Origin: Mucilaginibacter inviolabilis
GTDB taxonomy: Bacteria > Bacteroidota > Bacteroidia > Sphingobacteriales > Sphingobacteriaceae
Reading direction: 5' to 3'
Assembly: GCF_011089895.1 (NCBI RefSeq)
Contig: NZ_JAANAT010000001.1
Span: 2,728,001 to 2,792,000, forward strand
Length of the DNA: 64,000 nucleotides
Below, piece after piece: positions 52,006 to 60,479 of this stretch. Numbering within the stretch: position 1 is the stretch's first letter; each line of letters begins with the position of its first letter. Below the pieces are notes generated by a model. It saw nothing but the letters and a program-made list of their open reading frames with translations, was not told the origin of the DNA and made no database searches. A program made the position numbers and the translations under genes.

Positions 52006-53199
52006 ATGAATATTCACGAATATCAGGGTAAAGCTATATTAAAGAGCTTTGGCGTTAGAGTTCAGGAAGGCATTGTTGCCGACAATCCTGAAGAGGCTGT
52101 TGCGGCTGCGCAAAAAATGAAGGAAGACTTTGGGTCTGACTGGGTAGTTATAAAAGCACAAATACATGCCGGTGGCCGTGGAAAAGGTGGTGGTGTAAAA
52201 CTGGCTAAAAATCATGATCAGGTTAAAGAGATTGCCGGTAACATTATAGGTATGCAACTGGTTACTCCGCAAACCGGACCAGAAGGTAAAAAAGTAAAAA
52301 AGGTTTTAGTAGCACAGGATGTTTACTACCCGGGCGAAAGTGAAACAAAAGAGTTTTACATGAGCGTATTGCTTGACCGCGCCCGTGGCCGTAACATCAT
52401 CATGTACAGCACCGAAGGCGGTATGGACATTGAGGAAGTAGCTCACTCAACACCAGAATTAATATTTAAAGAAGAAATTGATCCTAAGGTTGGTCTGCAG
52501 GCATTCCAGGCGCGTAAAATTGCGTTTAACCTGGGTGTTAGCGGCGACGCTTTTAAAGATATGGTAAAATTCATCACCGCTTTATACAAAGCTTATGATG
52601 CTACCGATTCTTCGCAATTTGAAATTAACCCGGTATTAAAAACATCCGACAATAAAATTTTAGCGGTTGATGCTAAAGTAAACCTGGATGATAATGCATT
52701 ATATCGTCATCCGGATTACGCTGCGATGCGCGATACCGATGAGGAAGATCCAACCGAAGTTGAAGCCGGTAAATCAAACCTGAACTATGTAAAACTCGAC
52801 GGTAACGTGGGTTGTATGGTAAACGGTGCCGGTTTAGCTATGGCCACTATGGACATCATTAAACTGGCCGGCGGCGAACCTGCTAACTTTTTGGACGTAG
52901 GCGGTACGGCTAACGCACAAACGGTTAAAGCCGGTTTTAACATCATCCTGAGCGACCCGAACGTAAAAGCTATCCTGATCAATATTTTTGGTGGTATAGT
53001 ACGTTGCGACCGTGTGGCACAAGGTGTTATTGATGCGTATAAAGAAATTGGCAACATCCCTGTACCCATCATTGTTCGTTTGCAAGGCACCAATGCTGCC
53101 GAAGCCAAAGAACTGATTGATAATTCAGGCCTAAAAGTATTCTCGGCTATCCTGTTAAAAGAAGCTGCAGAAAGAGTAAAAGAAGTATTGGCTTTGTAA
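52006..53199 (+). CDS. sucC: succinyl-CoA synthetase beta subunit (ADP-forming)
   Basis: A 397-residue SucC from the ATG at 52006 (MNIHEYQGKAILKSFGVRVQ); the upstream frame extension crosses a repeat and is rejected. With SucD it converts succinyl-CoA to succinate in the TCA cycle. The ATP-grasp fold is visible in VIKAQIHAGGRGKGGGVKLA, EFYMSVLLDRARGRNIIMYS and QFEINPVLKTSDNKILAVDA. The CoA-ligase domain has GCMVNGAGLAMATMDIIKLA, FLDVGGTANAQTVKAGFNII and NIFGGIVRCDRVAQGV. Length is typical. sucD is not adjacent. Two terminators follow. Confidence 0.95.
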   Translation: MNIHEYQGKAILKSFGVRVQEGIVADNPEEAVAAAQKMKEDFGSDWVVIKAQIHAGGRGKGGGVKLAKNHDQVKEIAGNIIGMQLVTPQTGPEGKKVKKVLVAQDVYYPGESETKEFYMSVLLDRARGRNIIMYSTEGGMDIEEVAHSTPELIFKEEIDPKVGLQAFQARKIAFNLGVSGDAFKDMVKFITALYKAYDATDSSQFEINPVLKTSDNKILAVDAKVNLDDNALYRHPDYAAMRDTDEEDPTEVEAGKSNLNYVKLDGNVGCMVNGAGLAMATMDIIKLAGGEPANFLDVGGTANAQTVKAGFNIILSDPNVKAILINIFGGIVRCDRVAQGVIDAYKEIGNIPVPIIVRLQGTNAAEAKELIDNSGLKVFSAILLKEAAERVKEVLAL

Positions 53200-53220
53200 T
53201 TAAAGTTGATATTTAACATA

Positions 53221-53253
53221 AAAAAGCGATGGGTTTTGCTCATCGCTTTTTTT
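53221..53253 (+). terminator. terminator of sucC
   Basis: AAAAAGCGATG (53221-53231) and CATCGCTTTTT (53241-53251) pair around GGTTTTGCT, followed by more T. Confidence 0.9.
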
Positions 53254-53268
53254 ATGCTCCCTTAAAAC

Positions 53269-53301
53269 AAAAAACCTGCCTCTGGTAAAAGCAGGTTTTT
53301 C
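53269..53301. terminator. second hairpin, likely terminator of the convergent gene
   Basis: AAAAACCTGC (53270-53279) and GCAGGTTTTT (53291-53300) pair around CTCTGGTAAAA. It faces the end of the minus-strand DUF3276 gene. Confidence 0.8.
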
Positions 53302-53332
53302 TTTATGGTATTAATTTAGTTTTGTTCTGTTT

Positions 53333-53668
53333 TTATATGTCGAACGAGAAATCATCATCGGCACCGGCAGCTTTAGCTACTTCAGAGCCTTCGCTATATT
53401 CATAACGTTTTTCAACTACTTCCTGGTTTGCTTTGATATACTCAACGGTTTCTTTTAAACCTTCAGCAAATTTTTCGAAGTCTTCTTTGTATAAAAATAT
53501 TTTGTGTTTAATAAACACACCATCCTCCAAACGTTTTTTGCTTTCAGTAATTGTAACATAATAATCGTTTGAACGGGTTGCTTTCACATCAAAAAAATAA
53601 GTCCTCTTCCCGGCTCTCACCTTCTTTGAAAAAACCTCTTCTCGCTCTCTATTGTCAAAATCTCCCAT
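53333..53668 (-). CDS. DUF3276 (PUR-domain) nucleic-acid-binding protein
   Basis: A 111-residue protein of the DUF3276 family, the bacterial relatives of PUR-alpha that bind single-stranded nucleic acids. Conserved parts are VFSKKVRAGKRTYFFDVKAT, DYYVTITESKKRL and HKIFLYKEDFEKFAEGLKET. The acidic tail ends DDDFSFDI. In Borrelia a relative (BpuR) binds DNA and RNA and controls translation; that function is inferred here only by family. It is convergent with sucC across two terminators and upstream of nothing on its own strand. Confidence 0.88.
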   Translation of the reverse strand: MGDFDNREREEVFSKKVRAGKRTYFFDVKATRSNDYYVTITESKKRLEDGVFIKHKIFLYKEDFEKFAEGLKETVEYIKANQEVVEKRYEYSEGSEVAKAAGADDDFSFDI

Positions 53669-53798
53669 AATGAATATACCTGTAATTAGTTTTGGTTGGC
53701 ATAAATATAAATCAAAATTTGAAAGCGCAAGTATTTTATTGAATTTTATTGAACTTTTTGAAACATTTCCGTCATTTTATTGTGTTTACACAAAAAAA

Positions 53799-55586
53799 TC
53801 AGGCGTCTTGCTCTTCTTCCAGCAATTGTTTTTCGTATAGTTCAAAGTAAGTTCCTTTGAGTTGCATCAGGAAATCGTGGTTGCCATGTTCTACAATCCG
53901 GCCATTATCCATTACCAAAATCTTGTCGGCATTTTTGATGGTTGATATACGGTGGGCTATAATGATACTGGTTTTATTTTGCATTACCCGCCCCAGGTTG
54001 TTTAATATCTCCTCTTCGGTACGGGTATCAACTGCCGACAGGCAATCGTCAAAGATCAATATCTGCGGGTGTTTAAAAATAGCCCGGGCAATGGATACCC
54101 GCTGCTTTTGTCCGCCCGATAAAGTTACGCCCCGCTCTCCTATCAGGGTTTCAAAACCTTGTTCCAGTTCTACAATATTATTGTATACTGCGGCATCTTT
54201 GGCGGCCTGTTCTACAAGTGGCATATTCAGTACATCAGCGCTAAAAGCGATGTTATTGGCAATAGTATCCGAAAACAGGAAAACTTCCTGTGGTACAAAG
54301 CCTACCTGCGAACGATAGCCCTCCAGATTCAATTGTTTTACCGAAACACCGTCAATAGCTATCTCACCGGCCGTGGTATCATACATGCGCATCACCAAAT
54401 TGGCAATGGTTGATTTCCCGGACCCTGTACGACCGATAATAGCTACCATTTGCCCGGGCTCCACAGTGAACGACACATCCTTTAAAGCCTCGATGCCCGT
54501 ATCGGGATAAGTGAATGATACATGGTTAAACGTAATGGCTCCTTCAACAGTACGAACAGGTACATTAGGCGATATGATATCGGGTTTTTCATGCAAAAAC
54601 TCATTGATACGTTTTTGGGAGGCGGCCGCACGCTGGATCAGTGAGGTTACCCAGCCCAGTGATATCACCGGCATAGAGAGCATGTTCAGATATACAATAA
54701 ACTCCGCGATGTTACCCGAGGTAATATTACCCTTCATCACCTCAACCCCGCCAACATAAATAGTGATCACGGTACTTAAACCCACCAGCAACAGCATAGT
54801 TGGATAAAACATCGCCTGTACTTTTACCAGATCCATAGAGTGTGTCTTATAGTTTTCGCTCTCTGCGGCAAAATTCTTACGTACAAAGCCTTCCCTTACA
54901 TATGATTTGATAACCCGGATACCCGAAAAATTCTCCTGCACAAAACTCGACAGGGCCGACAGCCTCTCCTGGATCTGTTCGCTCCGCTGGTTAATCACGT
55001 TGTTTACGTAATAGATAACCCCGGCCAGTATAGGTAATGGTAATACGGAAAGAATAGCCAGCCTCACATTTACCGTAAGCATGGCGTATATCACCAGTAT
55101 AAACAGCACCACCGTATTGATGGTATACATAATACCCGGCCCCAGATACATGCGCACGCGACTCACATCCTCGGTAACACGGTTCATCAGATCGCCCGTA
55201 TTATGGCGACGGTAAAAAGCGAGCGATAGTTCCTGGTAATGATGATATATCTCGTTTTTAAGATCATACTCGATATGCCGCGACATGAGGATGATGGTTT
55301 GCCGCATAAAAAACAGGAACAGTCCACGCAACAGCGCCAACACCAATACCAGTACACCAAACAACATCAGGCTGCTGCCAAAAATATCATAGATCATGCT
55401 TTGCCTGTTAAACCCGGCAAAAAGCTGGTAGGCGCCGATGTTTTCGGTCACCAGGTCAAAAGCTACCCGGATCACCTGTGCAGGCAGCACCCCGAAAATA
55501 TTAGAGATGATCACAAATAGCACACCGGGTATTAGCCGCCAGCGATACTTGTAAAAGAATTTATTAAGGTAAGCAAGGTCTTTCAT
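53799..55586 (-). CDS. ABC exporter (fused membrane and ATPase domains)
   Basis: A 595-residue half-transporter with six membrane helices (about residues 15-310) fused to an ATPase. Walker A is IIGRTGSGKSTIANLVMRMY, the signature LSGGQKQRVSIARAIFKHPQ, and Walker B ILIFDDCLSAVDTRTEEEIL. The residue after the Walker B Asp is Asp rather than the usual catalytic Glu (DD in place of DE). That is typical of one half of heterodimeric MdlA/YheI-type exporters and implies an unequal partner, not seen here. There is no N-terminal peptidase C39 domain. The substrate could be a lipid or peptide. Confidence 0.9.
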   Translation of the reverse strand: MKDLAYLNKFFYKYRWRLIPGVLFVIISNIFGVLPAQVIRVAFDLVTENIGAYQLFAGFNRQSMIYDIFGSSLMLFGVLVLVLALLRGLFLFFMRQTIILMSRHIEYDLKNEIYHHYQELSLAFYRRHNTGDLMNRVTEDVSRVRMYLGPGIMYTINTVVLFILVIYAMLTVNVRLAILSVLPLPILAGVIYYVNNVINQRSEQIQERLSALSSFVQENFSGIRVIKSYVREGFVRKNFAAESENYKTHSMDLVKVQAMFYPTMLLLVGLSTVITIYVGGVEVMKGNITSGNIAEFIVYLNMLSMPVISLGWVTSLIQRAAASQKRINEFLHEKPDIISPNVPVRTVEGAITFNHVSFTYPDTGIEALKDVSFTVEPGQMVAIIGRTGSGKSTIANLVMRMYDTTAGEIAIDGVSVKQLNLEGYRSQVGFVPQEVFLFSDTIANNIAFSADVLNMPLVEQAAKDAAVYNNIVELEQGFETLIGERGVTLSGGQKQRVSIARAIFKHPQILIFDDCLSAVDTRTEEEILNNLGRVMQNKTSIIIAHRISTIKNADKILVMDNGRIVEHGNHDFLMQLKGTYFELYEKQLLEEEQDA

Positions 55587-55947
55587 ATTTATGTTGTCCG
55601 GAAGTCCGGGGAGCCGGAAAATCCGAAAGATATCGTTGCCGGATATCGTTTAATCAAAAGTATTAAAAAGTTGGCAGAGTGGTTGAATTGAAAAGTCGGA
55701 ATGATGTAAGAAAATAACCAGGTATCAGGTCTTGTTAAATTTCTTCTCTCTGCCCACAGGCTTTTTAATTTAATCATCCCCCTTAAAAATAGCTTATTTA
55801 TATCAATAAATCCACTCATAAAGTATTAATACGATTAACACTTCATATTATTATTAACATACTGCTAATCAATAAATAAACAGCTCTTAATTTATTAGTT
55901 ATTATTTTATATTTGATAAATCTATAACCATTTTTAAACTAAAAATT
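55587..55947. other. divergent gap before the small peptide gene
   Basis: 361 AT-rich bases between the ABC exporter (minus) and the peptide gene (plus). TATATTTG at 55908-55915 matches the TAnnTTTG box and lies 32 bases before the peptide ATG; no good -33 box is placed 19 bases upstream. GAAGTCCGGGGAGCCGGAA and CCGAAAGATATCGTTGCCGG near 55602-55640 form short dyads by the exporter start. No other gene is seen. Confidence 0.5.
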
Positions 55948-56187
55948 ATGAAGAATTTCCAACATCTAGGTTCCAAAGTATTGAACCGCACCGATCTTAA
56001 AAACATTAAAGGAGCGGGTAGCGGTGAGTCTGCCATATGTGATAACGCCGGAAGGTCCTGCAGCCGTTATTGCTCCTCTGGCTTTTCAAACGGATATAGT
56101 TCATTTGTACAATGCGTCAGCGCTTTTAATCCATGGCCATGCTCTCCGTTAAATGAGTGGGGAGTTGTTTGTGGCAGCTATAATTGA
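55948..56187 (+). CDS. six-cysteine peptide with double-glycine-like leader
   Basis: A 79-residue peptide. Its first part, MKNFQHLGSKVLNRTDLKNI followed by KGAG, has the look of a Bacteroidota double-glycine leader (conserved L...L..IKG[GA]), where an exporter peptidase would cut after GA. The remainder is a Cys-rich core with six Cys, at positions in SAICDN, RSCSRYCSSG, VQCVSA, PWPCSP and VVCGSY, plus many Ser, Gly and aromatic residues. It could be disulfide-bonded or modified. It is divergent from the ABC exporter and followed by a strong hairpin. No maturase or C39 exporter is adjacent. It could be a secreted bacteriocin-like or signalling peptide, or an unrelated small secreted protein. 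Confidence 0.68.
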   Translation: MKNFQHLGSKVLNRTDLKNIKGAGSGESAICDNAGRSCSRYCSSGFSNGYSSFVQCVSAFNPWPCSPLNEWGVVCGSYN

Positions 56188-56194
56188 GCAAAAC

Positions 56195-56237
56195 ACAGGT
56201 ATGCTTACTTAGGTTATAACTAAGTAAGCATACCTGT
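56195..56237 (+). terminator. 18-bp perfect hairpin after the peptide gene
   Basis: ACAGGTATGCTTACTTAG (56195-56212) and CTAAGTAAGCATACCTGT (56220-56237) pair perfectly around GTTATAA. It begins seven bases after the peptide stop. No T run follows, so it may stabilise the mRNA rather than end it. Confidence 0.75.
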
Positions 56238-56427
56238 AATTAACCGGGTGCATTTATTGTTATTATTCGCAGTTTATACTCCTTTGTAACTACCTTATTA
56301 CATATAGCTTACCATAAACGTGGTCTAAAAACAGGTCGGTTAGCACTTCCCCGCTAATAAACTTTGTCAGAATAAAAAAAACCTCTACTTTTGTCCACGC
56401 CTTAAAACATTTACTATCGTATAACTA

Positions 56428-57513
56428 ATGCCCGTTCAAGAACAACCGGAATCTATATTCAATCAGCTCGACGCCTTTGGGCACAAAAAAGTTGTATTCT
56501 GCAGCGATCCGGATACGGGTTTAAAAGCCATCATAGCTATTCATGATACTACGCTGGGCCCTGCTTTTGGCAGTACCCGCATGTGGAGCTACAGAACCGA
56601 GGCAGATGCTTTAAACGATGTATTGCGCCTTTCAAAAAGCATGACCTATAAATGTGCCATTGCCGGCCTTAACATGGGCGGCGGTTACTCCGTAATTATA
56701 GGCGATTCGCGCAAGGATAAAACCGAAGCGCTGATGCGCAAGTTTGGTCGCTTTATTAAAAATCTTAACGGCGAGTTTATTACTTCTGAGGATGTAGGCA
56801 CCAATCCGCGCGATATGGAATACATCCGTATGGAAACCGAGCATGTTACCGGCATACCCGAAAGTTTGGGAGGCAGCGGCGATCCGTCGCCAGTGGCCGC
56901 GCAGGGTGTTTTTCAGGGTATTAAAGCCTGCGTAAAAGAACAATTCGGCAGTGATAGCCTTACCGGCAAATCGGTTATTGTACAAGGCGTTGGCCATGTT
57001 GGCGAACACCTGGTACGTTTGCTTCGCGATGAAAATGTAAAAGTTTACGTGAGCGATATTCAGGAAGAGCGCATTGGCCAGATAGCCAAAAGATATGGTG
57101 CCGAAGCCGTATCCAATAACAGTATATTTGATATTGATGCCGACATTTACGCACCATGCGCTTTAGGCGGCACTATTAATACACAAACCATCAATAAACT
57201 TAAATGCAGCATTATAGCAGGCTCGGCCAATAACCAGTTGCTTGATGAAGCCGAACATGGCGCCATGCTTTTAGAGAAAGGTATTTTGTTTGCGCCTGAT
57301 TACGTGATCAATGCGGGTGGCATTATCAATTGCTATTCGGAGTTGATGAGTTTTAGCAAGAAACGTACTATGCAGCTTACCGAAAACATTTATGAGGTAA
57401 CACGCAATATTTTAAAACTTTCTAAATCAGAAAACATTTCTACCGTTAAGGCAGCCAATAAAATTGCCGAAAAACGGATAGCGGATATTAAAAAAGTAAA
57501 ATCGTCTTATTAA
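56428..57513 (+). CDS. Glu/Leu/Phe/Val dehydrogenase family protein (leucine-dehydrogenase-like)
   Basis: A 361-residue amino-acid dehydrogenase of the leucine dehydrogenase group. The substrate-binding Lys is kept in SMTYKCAIAG (K75), the Asp in ITSEDVGTNP, and the dinucleotide motif is VIVQGVGHVGEHLVRLL. The glycine-rich motif, normally GGGK with the catalytic Lys, reads GLNMGGGYSVIIGDSRKD here: codon TAC gives Y87 in place of Lys. Oxidative deamination would be expected to fail or be very weak, so a regulatory role or another reaction is possible. The fold is otherwise complete. It begins the same-strand series with nusB. Confidence 0.85.
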   Translation: MPVQEQPESIFNQLDAFGHKKVVFCSDPDTGLKAIIAIHDTTLGPAFGSTRMWSYRTEADALNDVLRLSKSMTYKCAIAGLNMGGGYSVIIGDSRKDKTEALMRKFGRFIKNLNGEFITSEDVGTNPRDMEYIRMETEHVTGIPESLGGSGDPSPVAAQGVFQGIKACVKEQFGSDSLTGKSVIVQGVGHVGEHLVRLLRDENVKVYVSDIQEERIGQIAKRYGAEAVSNNSIFDIDADIYAPCALGGTINTQTINKLKCSIIAGSANNQLLDEAEHGAMLLEKGILFAPDYVINAGGIINCYSELMSFSKKRTMQLTENIYEVTRNILKLSKSENISTVKAANKIAEKRIADIKKVKSSY

Positions 57514-57561
57514 AATCATACTTAACCATTTGCCAGCTGGCAAATCAAATCGTTCTTACAC

Positions 57562-58509
57562 ATGTTAAACAGAAGGCACCTCCGGGTAAAGGTATTACAG
57601 GCACTATACGCGTATCATCAGTCAGATACTAAAGACGTAAGGCTACACGAAAAAAATATGTTGCATGGCATCGACCAGGTATTTGAAATGTACATCTGGA
57701 TGCTATCATTAATTTCAGAAGTGGCCAATTACGCGGCTAATGACGCGGAAGAACGTGCCAATAAGCACTTACCAACTGCCGAAGACTTAAATGCCAATCG
57801 TAAAATATTGAGCAACAGATTTATCGTTACCCTTAACGATAACCGCGATTACCTGATCGCGTTAAAAAAGTATAAAGTAGAATGGCATTTTGAGCCCGAA
57901 CTGGCCAAAACCCTGTTCACCACGCTCAAAAATTCGCCCGAGTATGCCGAATACCTGGCCAAAACCGGCGATACCATTCAAACAGATAAAGACATCATTA
58001 AATTCATCTTCAAAAAAGTGATCTTGAAATCGTCATTAGCCGAACAGGTTTTTGAAGATAAGTTTATTTTTTGGCCGGTTGACCGCGATGTATTACAGGC
58101 ATTAATTGCTAAAACATTCAAAAATTTCGCATCAGAAGATGCCAAACAAAACCACCTGGCCGAAATTACCGGCAACTGGATAGAGGACCGCGATTTTGTG
58201 GTGAATCTTTTTGATCAAAGCATCCGGTTTGATAAACCTTACCAGGAGTTAATAGCCGCCAAAACCCAAAACTGGGAGCCAGAGCGTATTGCGATGATGG
58301 ATACCCTGTTGATGAAAATGGCTATCACCGAGTTTATTAACTTCACCTCCATTCCGGTTAAAGTAACCATTAACGAGTACCTGGAGATATCTAAAGAGTT
58401 TAGCACTCCTAAAAGTAATTCATTTATAAACGGTATCTTAGACAAGATTTTGATTGACCTGAAAGCAGAGAATAAAATCAAAAAAATAGGACGAGGACTA
58501 ATAGAATAA
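57562..58509 (+). CDS. nusB: transcription antitermination factor NusB, long form
   Basis: A 315-residue NusB, about twice the classic size, as seen in Bacteroidota. It starts MLNRRHLRVKVLQALYAYHQ, the RNA-binding N-terminal helix. The central insertion (about residues 60-200) is specific to this group. The C-terminal half WEPERIAMMDTLLMKMAITE with FINFTSIPVKVTINEYLEIS and STPKSNSFINGILDKI matches the NusB core that binds S10 (NusE) and boxA RNA. It is 48 bases after the dehydrogenase and 11 bases before a DUF1573 lipoprotein, so it is likely co-transcribed with the genes that follow. Confidence 0.92.
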   Translation: MLNRRHLRVKVLQALYAYHQSDTKDVRLHEKNMLHGIDQVFEMYIWMLSLISEVANYAANDAEERANKHLPTAEDLNANRKILSNRFIVTLNDNRDYLIALKKYKVEWHFEPELAKTLFTTLKNSPEYAEYLAKTGDTIQTDKDIIKFIFKKVILKSSLAEQVFEDKFIFWPVDRDVLQALIAKTFKNFASEDAKQNHLAEITGNWIEDRDFVVNLFDQSIRFDKPYQELIAAKTQNWEPERIAMMDTLLMKMAITEFINFTSIPVKVTINEYLEISKEFSTPKSNSFINGILDKILIDLKAENKIKKIGRGLIE

Positions 58510-58520
58510 TATTTTAACCG

Positions 58521-58976
58521 ATGAAACGATTATTTTTAAGCTTATTAACCGCAGGCGTATTATTATCGGCCTGTAACCAAACACCCGCCAATGGTGCCGC
58601 ATCAACCACAGCCGACAGTTCTGCAACAAAAACTGCTGCTACTACAGCCAATGCCGCGACTGCCCCAATCATGAAGTTTGAAAAAGAAAGCCATGATTTT
58701 GGCAAGATTAAACAGGGTGATAAGGTTGGTTATGATTTTAAGTTCACCAACAATGGTAAATCTCCGCTGATTATCACAGACGCGGTTGCCAGCTGTGGCT
58801 GCACCACCCCCGAGTGGCCTAAAACCCCCATTAAACCAGGCGAAAGCGGTTTAATTAAAGTGGTATTTAACAGTGCAGGTAAAACCGGCTTGCAGGATAA
58901 ACAAATAACCATTACCGCCAATACCGTACCGGCCCAAACTATGGTACACCTGATTGGCGAGGTATTAACAAAATAA
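58521..58976 (+). CDS. DUF1573 lipoprotein
   Basis: A 151-residue lipoprotein (MKRLFLSLLTAGVLLSACNQ, lipobox LSAC). An Ala/Thr-rich linker follows, then one DUF1573 domain: FEKESHDFGKIKQGDKVGYD, FKFTNNGKSPLIITDAVASC, GCTTPEWPKTPIKPGESGLI and VVFNSAGKTGLQDKQITIT. This immunoglobulin-like domain is widespread in Bacteroidota; a role in the periplasm is likely but not defined. The conserved SCGCTTPEWPK is intact. It sits 11 bases after nusB and 14 before yajC, a gene order repeated in this phylum. Confidence 0.92.
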   Translation: MKRLFLSLLTAGVLLSACNQTPANGAASTTADSSATKTAATTANAATAPIMKFEKESHDFGKIKQGDKVGYDFKFTNNGKSPLIITDAVASCGCTTPEWPKTPIKPGESGLIKVVFNSAGKTGLQDKQITITANTVPAQTMVHLIGEVLTK

Positions 58977-58990
58977 CAATAATTAAAAAA

Positions 58991-59320
58991 ATGATAGCTA
59001 CTATTTTATTACAAGCACCAGCAGGTGGTTCCGGAGGTTTTGGTATGTTAATACCAATGGTATTGATCATCGTGGTGTTTTACTTTTTCATGATCCGCCC
59101 GCAGGTTAAAAAGCAAAAAGATCAAAAGAAATATGTTGAGGAATTAAAAAAAGGTGATAAGGTAGTTACTACTGCCGGTATACATGGCCGTATCATTGAT
59201 TTAAACGAGACCACCTTTTTAGTTGAAGTAGAAAACGGCAAGATCCGTTTTGACAAATCGGCTATCTCGTTAGATGCATCAAAAGCATTAAACACTCCTG
59301 CTGCCCCGGTTAAAGGTTAA
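58991..59320 (+). CDS. yajC: preprotein translocase subunit YajC
   Basis: A 109-residue membrane protein assisting the Sec translocon. One membrane helix (FGMLIPMVLIIVVFYFFMIR) is followed by PQVKKQKDQKKYVEELKKGD and a KVVTTAGIHGRIIDL domain, all hallmarks of YajC. It follows the DUF1573 gene by 14 bases. Its last codons (GTTAAAGGTTAAAGG) already belong to the AAAGG word repeat that fills the gap to ybbR. Confidence 0.94.
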   Translation: MIATILLQAPAGGSGGFGMLIPMVLIIVVFYFFMIRPQVKKQKDQKKYVEELKKGDKVVTTAGIHGRIIDLNETTFLVEVENGKIRFDKSAISLDASKALNTPAAPVKG

Positions 59321-59487
59321 AGGCAAAAGGTCAAAGGTTCATTCATAAGCGGTTAATAACCCAACAAAGTGTACCTGACTACTAAAAGTTTAACTTTTAG
59401 TACATAGAATTTTAAATTCAGGATTTATTAAAGGCGAAAGGCAATTGGTAATAAAAACCTTTATCCTTTCGCCTTTAACCTTTCACC
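59311..59487. repeat. word-type inverted repeat (AAAGGCAAAAGGTCAAAGG)
   Basis: GTTAAAGGTTAAAGGCAAAA followed by GGTCAAAGGTT overlaps the end of yajC, and AAAGGCGAAAGGCAATTGGT near 59427 continues the theme. The complement CCTTTATCCTTTCGCCTTTA and ACCTTTCACCC ends seven bases before the ybbR ATG. Similar words occur at 8487 and 61338. Confidence 0.72.
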
Positions 59488-59493
59488 CAAAAT

Positions 59494-60441
59494 ATGGCAA
59501 TAGTAAAATTATCGGCTACAGAACGAAGGCGCTTATCGGCATTTTTTACCTGCCTGGTGTTGGCTGTTTTGGCCTGGTTGTTTACTACGCTATCTACTCC
59601 GCAGCCCTATACTATTCAGGAAGTACTTACCTATAAAAACGCTCCTCAGAAACGCGCTTTTCATTCCCTGCAGCCCGATACCGTGAATGCTACCGTACAG
59701 GGCACCGGCTGGCAAATGCTTTTTTCGAGCATGAATAAAGAAAGCAAGCCTATCACTATCGATCTTTCGACGCTGGAGACCCGGAATTATGTGGTACTCA
59801 ACTCACAGCTCAAACAGATCAATCTCAATAAGGATATTACACAGCAGATCATCTCCATTGATCCGGATACCCTGTATTTTGACTTCTCGAACCGTTTGGT
59901 AAAAAAAGTCCCGGTACAGCTGATGCTGGGTATCAAATACCGCAAGCAGTTTGCGGTATCGGGTAATATGACCATTAAGCCTGCATACATTACCGTGAGC
60001 GGCCCAACCGAACGTTTAAAACAAATAAACCTGTGGAAAACCGATTCGCTGCTGATGAATGATGTGAGCGAAACCGTGAATACCCGTATCAACCTGCAAT
60101 CGGTTAAAGAAGGTAATTTAAACATGTACCCCAAAACCGTACAGGTGATTATCCCGGTTGATGAGTTTACCGAAAAAACGCTGGATCTGCCGGTTAAGCT
60201 TATCAACAATCATAATTACGATAATGTAAAAATATTTCCGCAGCGGGTTAAGATTACTTTCACCACCTCACTGAGCAGATACCCCGACATGACCGAGGAC
60301 CTGTTTGAAGCCACCGCCGATCTTGACCTCTGGCGCGATCACGGCTATACCACACTCCCGGTAAAACTAACCCGGGTACCTCCCTTTTGTAAAATTGTAA
60401 AAGTGAGCCCCACGAATATTGATTTTATTATTAAAAAGTGA
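59494..60441 (+). CDS. YbbR-domain (CdaR-like) protein
   Basis: A 315-residue protein with one N-terminal membrane helix (RRLSAFFTCLVLAVLAWLFT), then several YbbR-like beta domains, for example VKKVPVQLMLGIKYRKQFAV, ITVSGPTERLKQINLWKTDS and VKITFTTSLSRYPDMTEDLF. In Firmicutes the related CdaR regulates diadenylate cyclase. No cyclase gene is beside it here, so the role is open. It stands in the usual Bacteroidota order between yajC and coaE, though separated by word and MITE-like repeats. Confidence 0.85.
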   Translation: MAIVKLSATERRRLSAFFTCLVLAVLAWLFTTLSTPQPYTIQEVLTYKNAPQKRAFHSLQPDTVNATVQGTGWQMLFSSMNKESKPITIDLSTLETRNYVVLNSQLKQINLNKDITQQIISIDPDTLYFDFSNRLVKKVPVQLMLGIKYRKQFAVSGNMTIKPAYITVSGPTERLKQINLWKTDSLLMNDVSETVNTRINLQSVKEGNLNMYPKTVQVIIPVDEFTEKTLDLPVKLINNHNYDNVKIFPQRVKITFTTSLSRYPDMTEDLFEATADLDLWRDHGYTTLPVKLTRVPPFCKIVKVSPTNIDFIIKK

Positions 60442-60479
60442 TTTTGGAGCAAAGGGCATAAACGCTCGAAAAATTAGAA

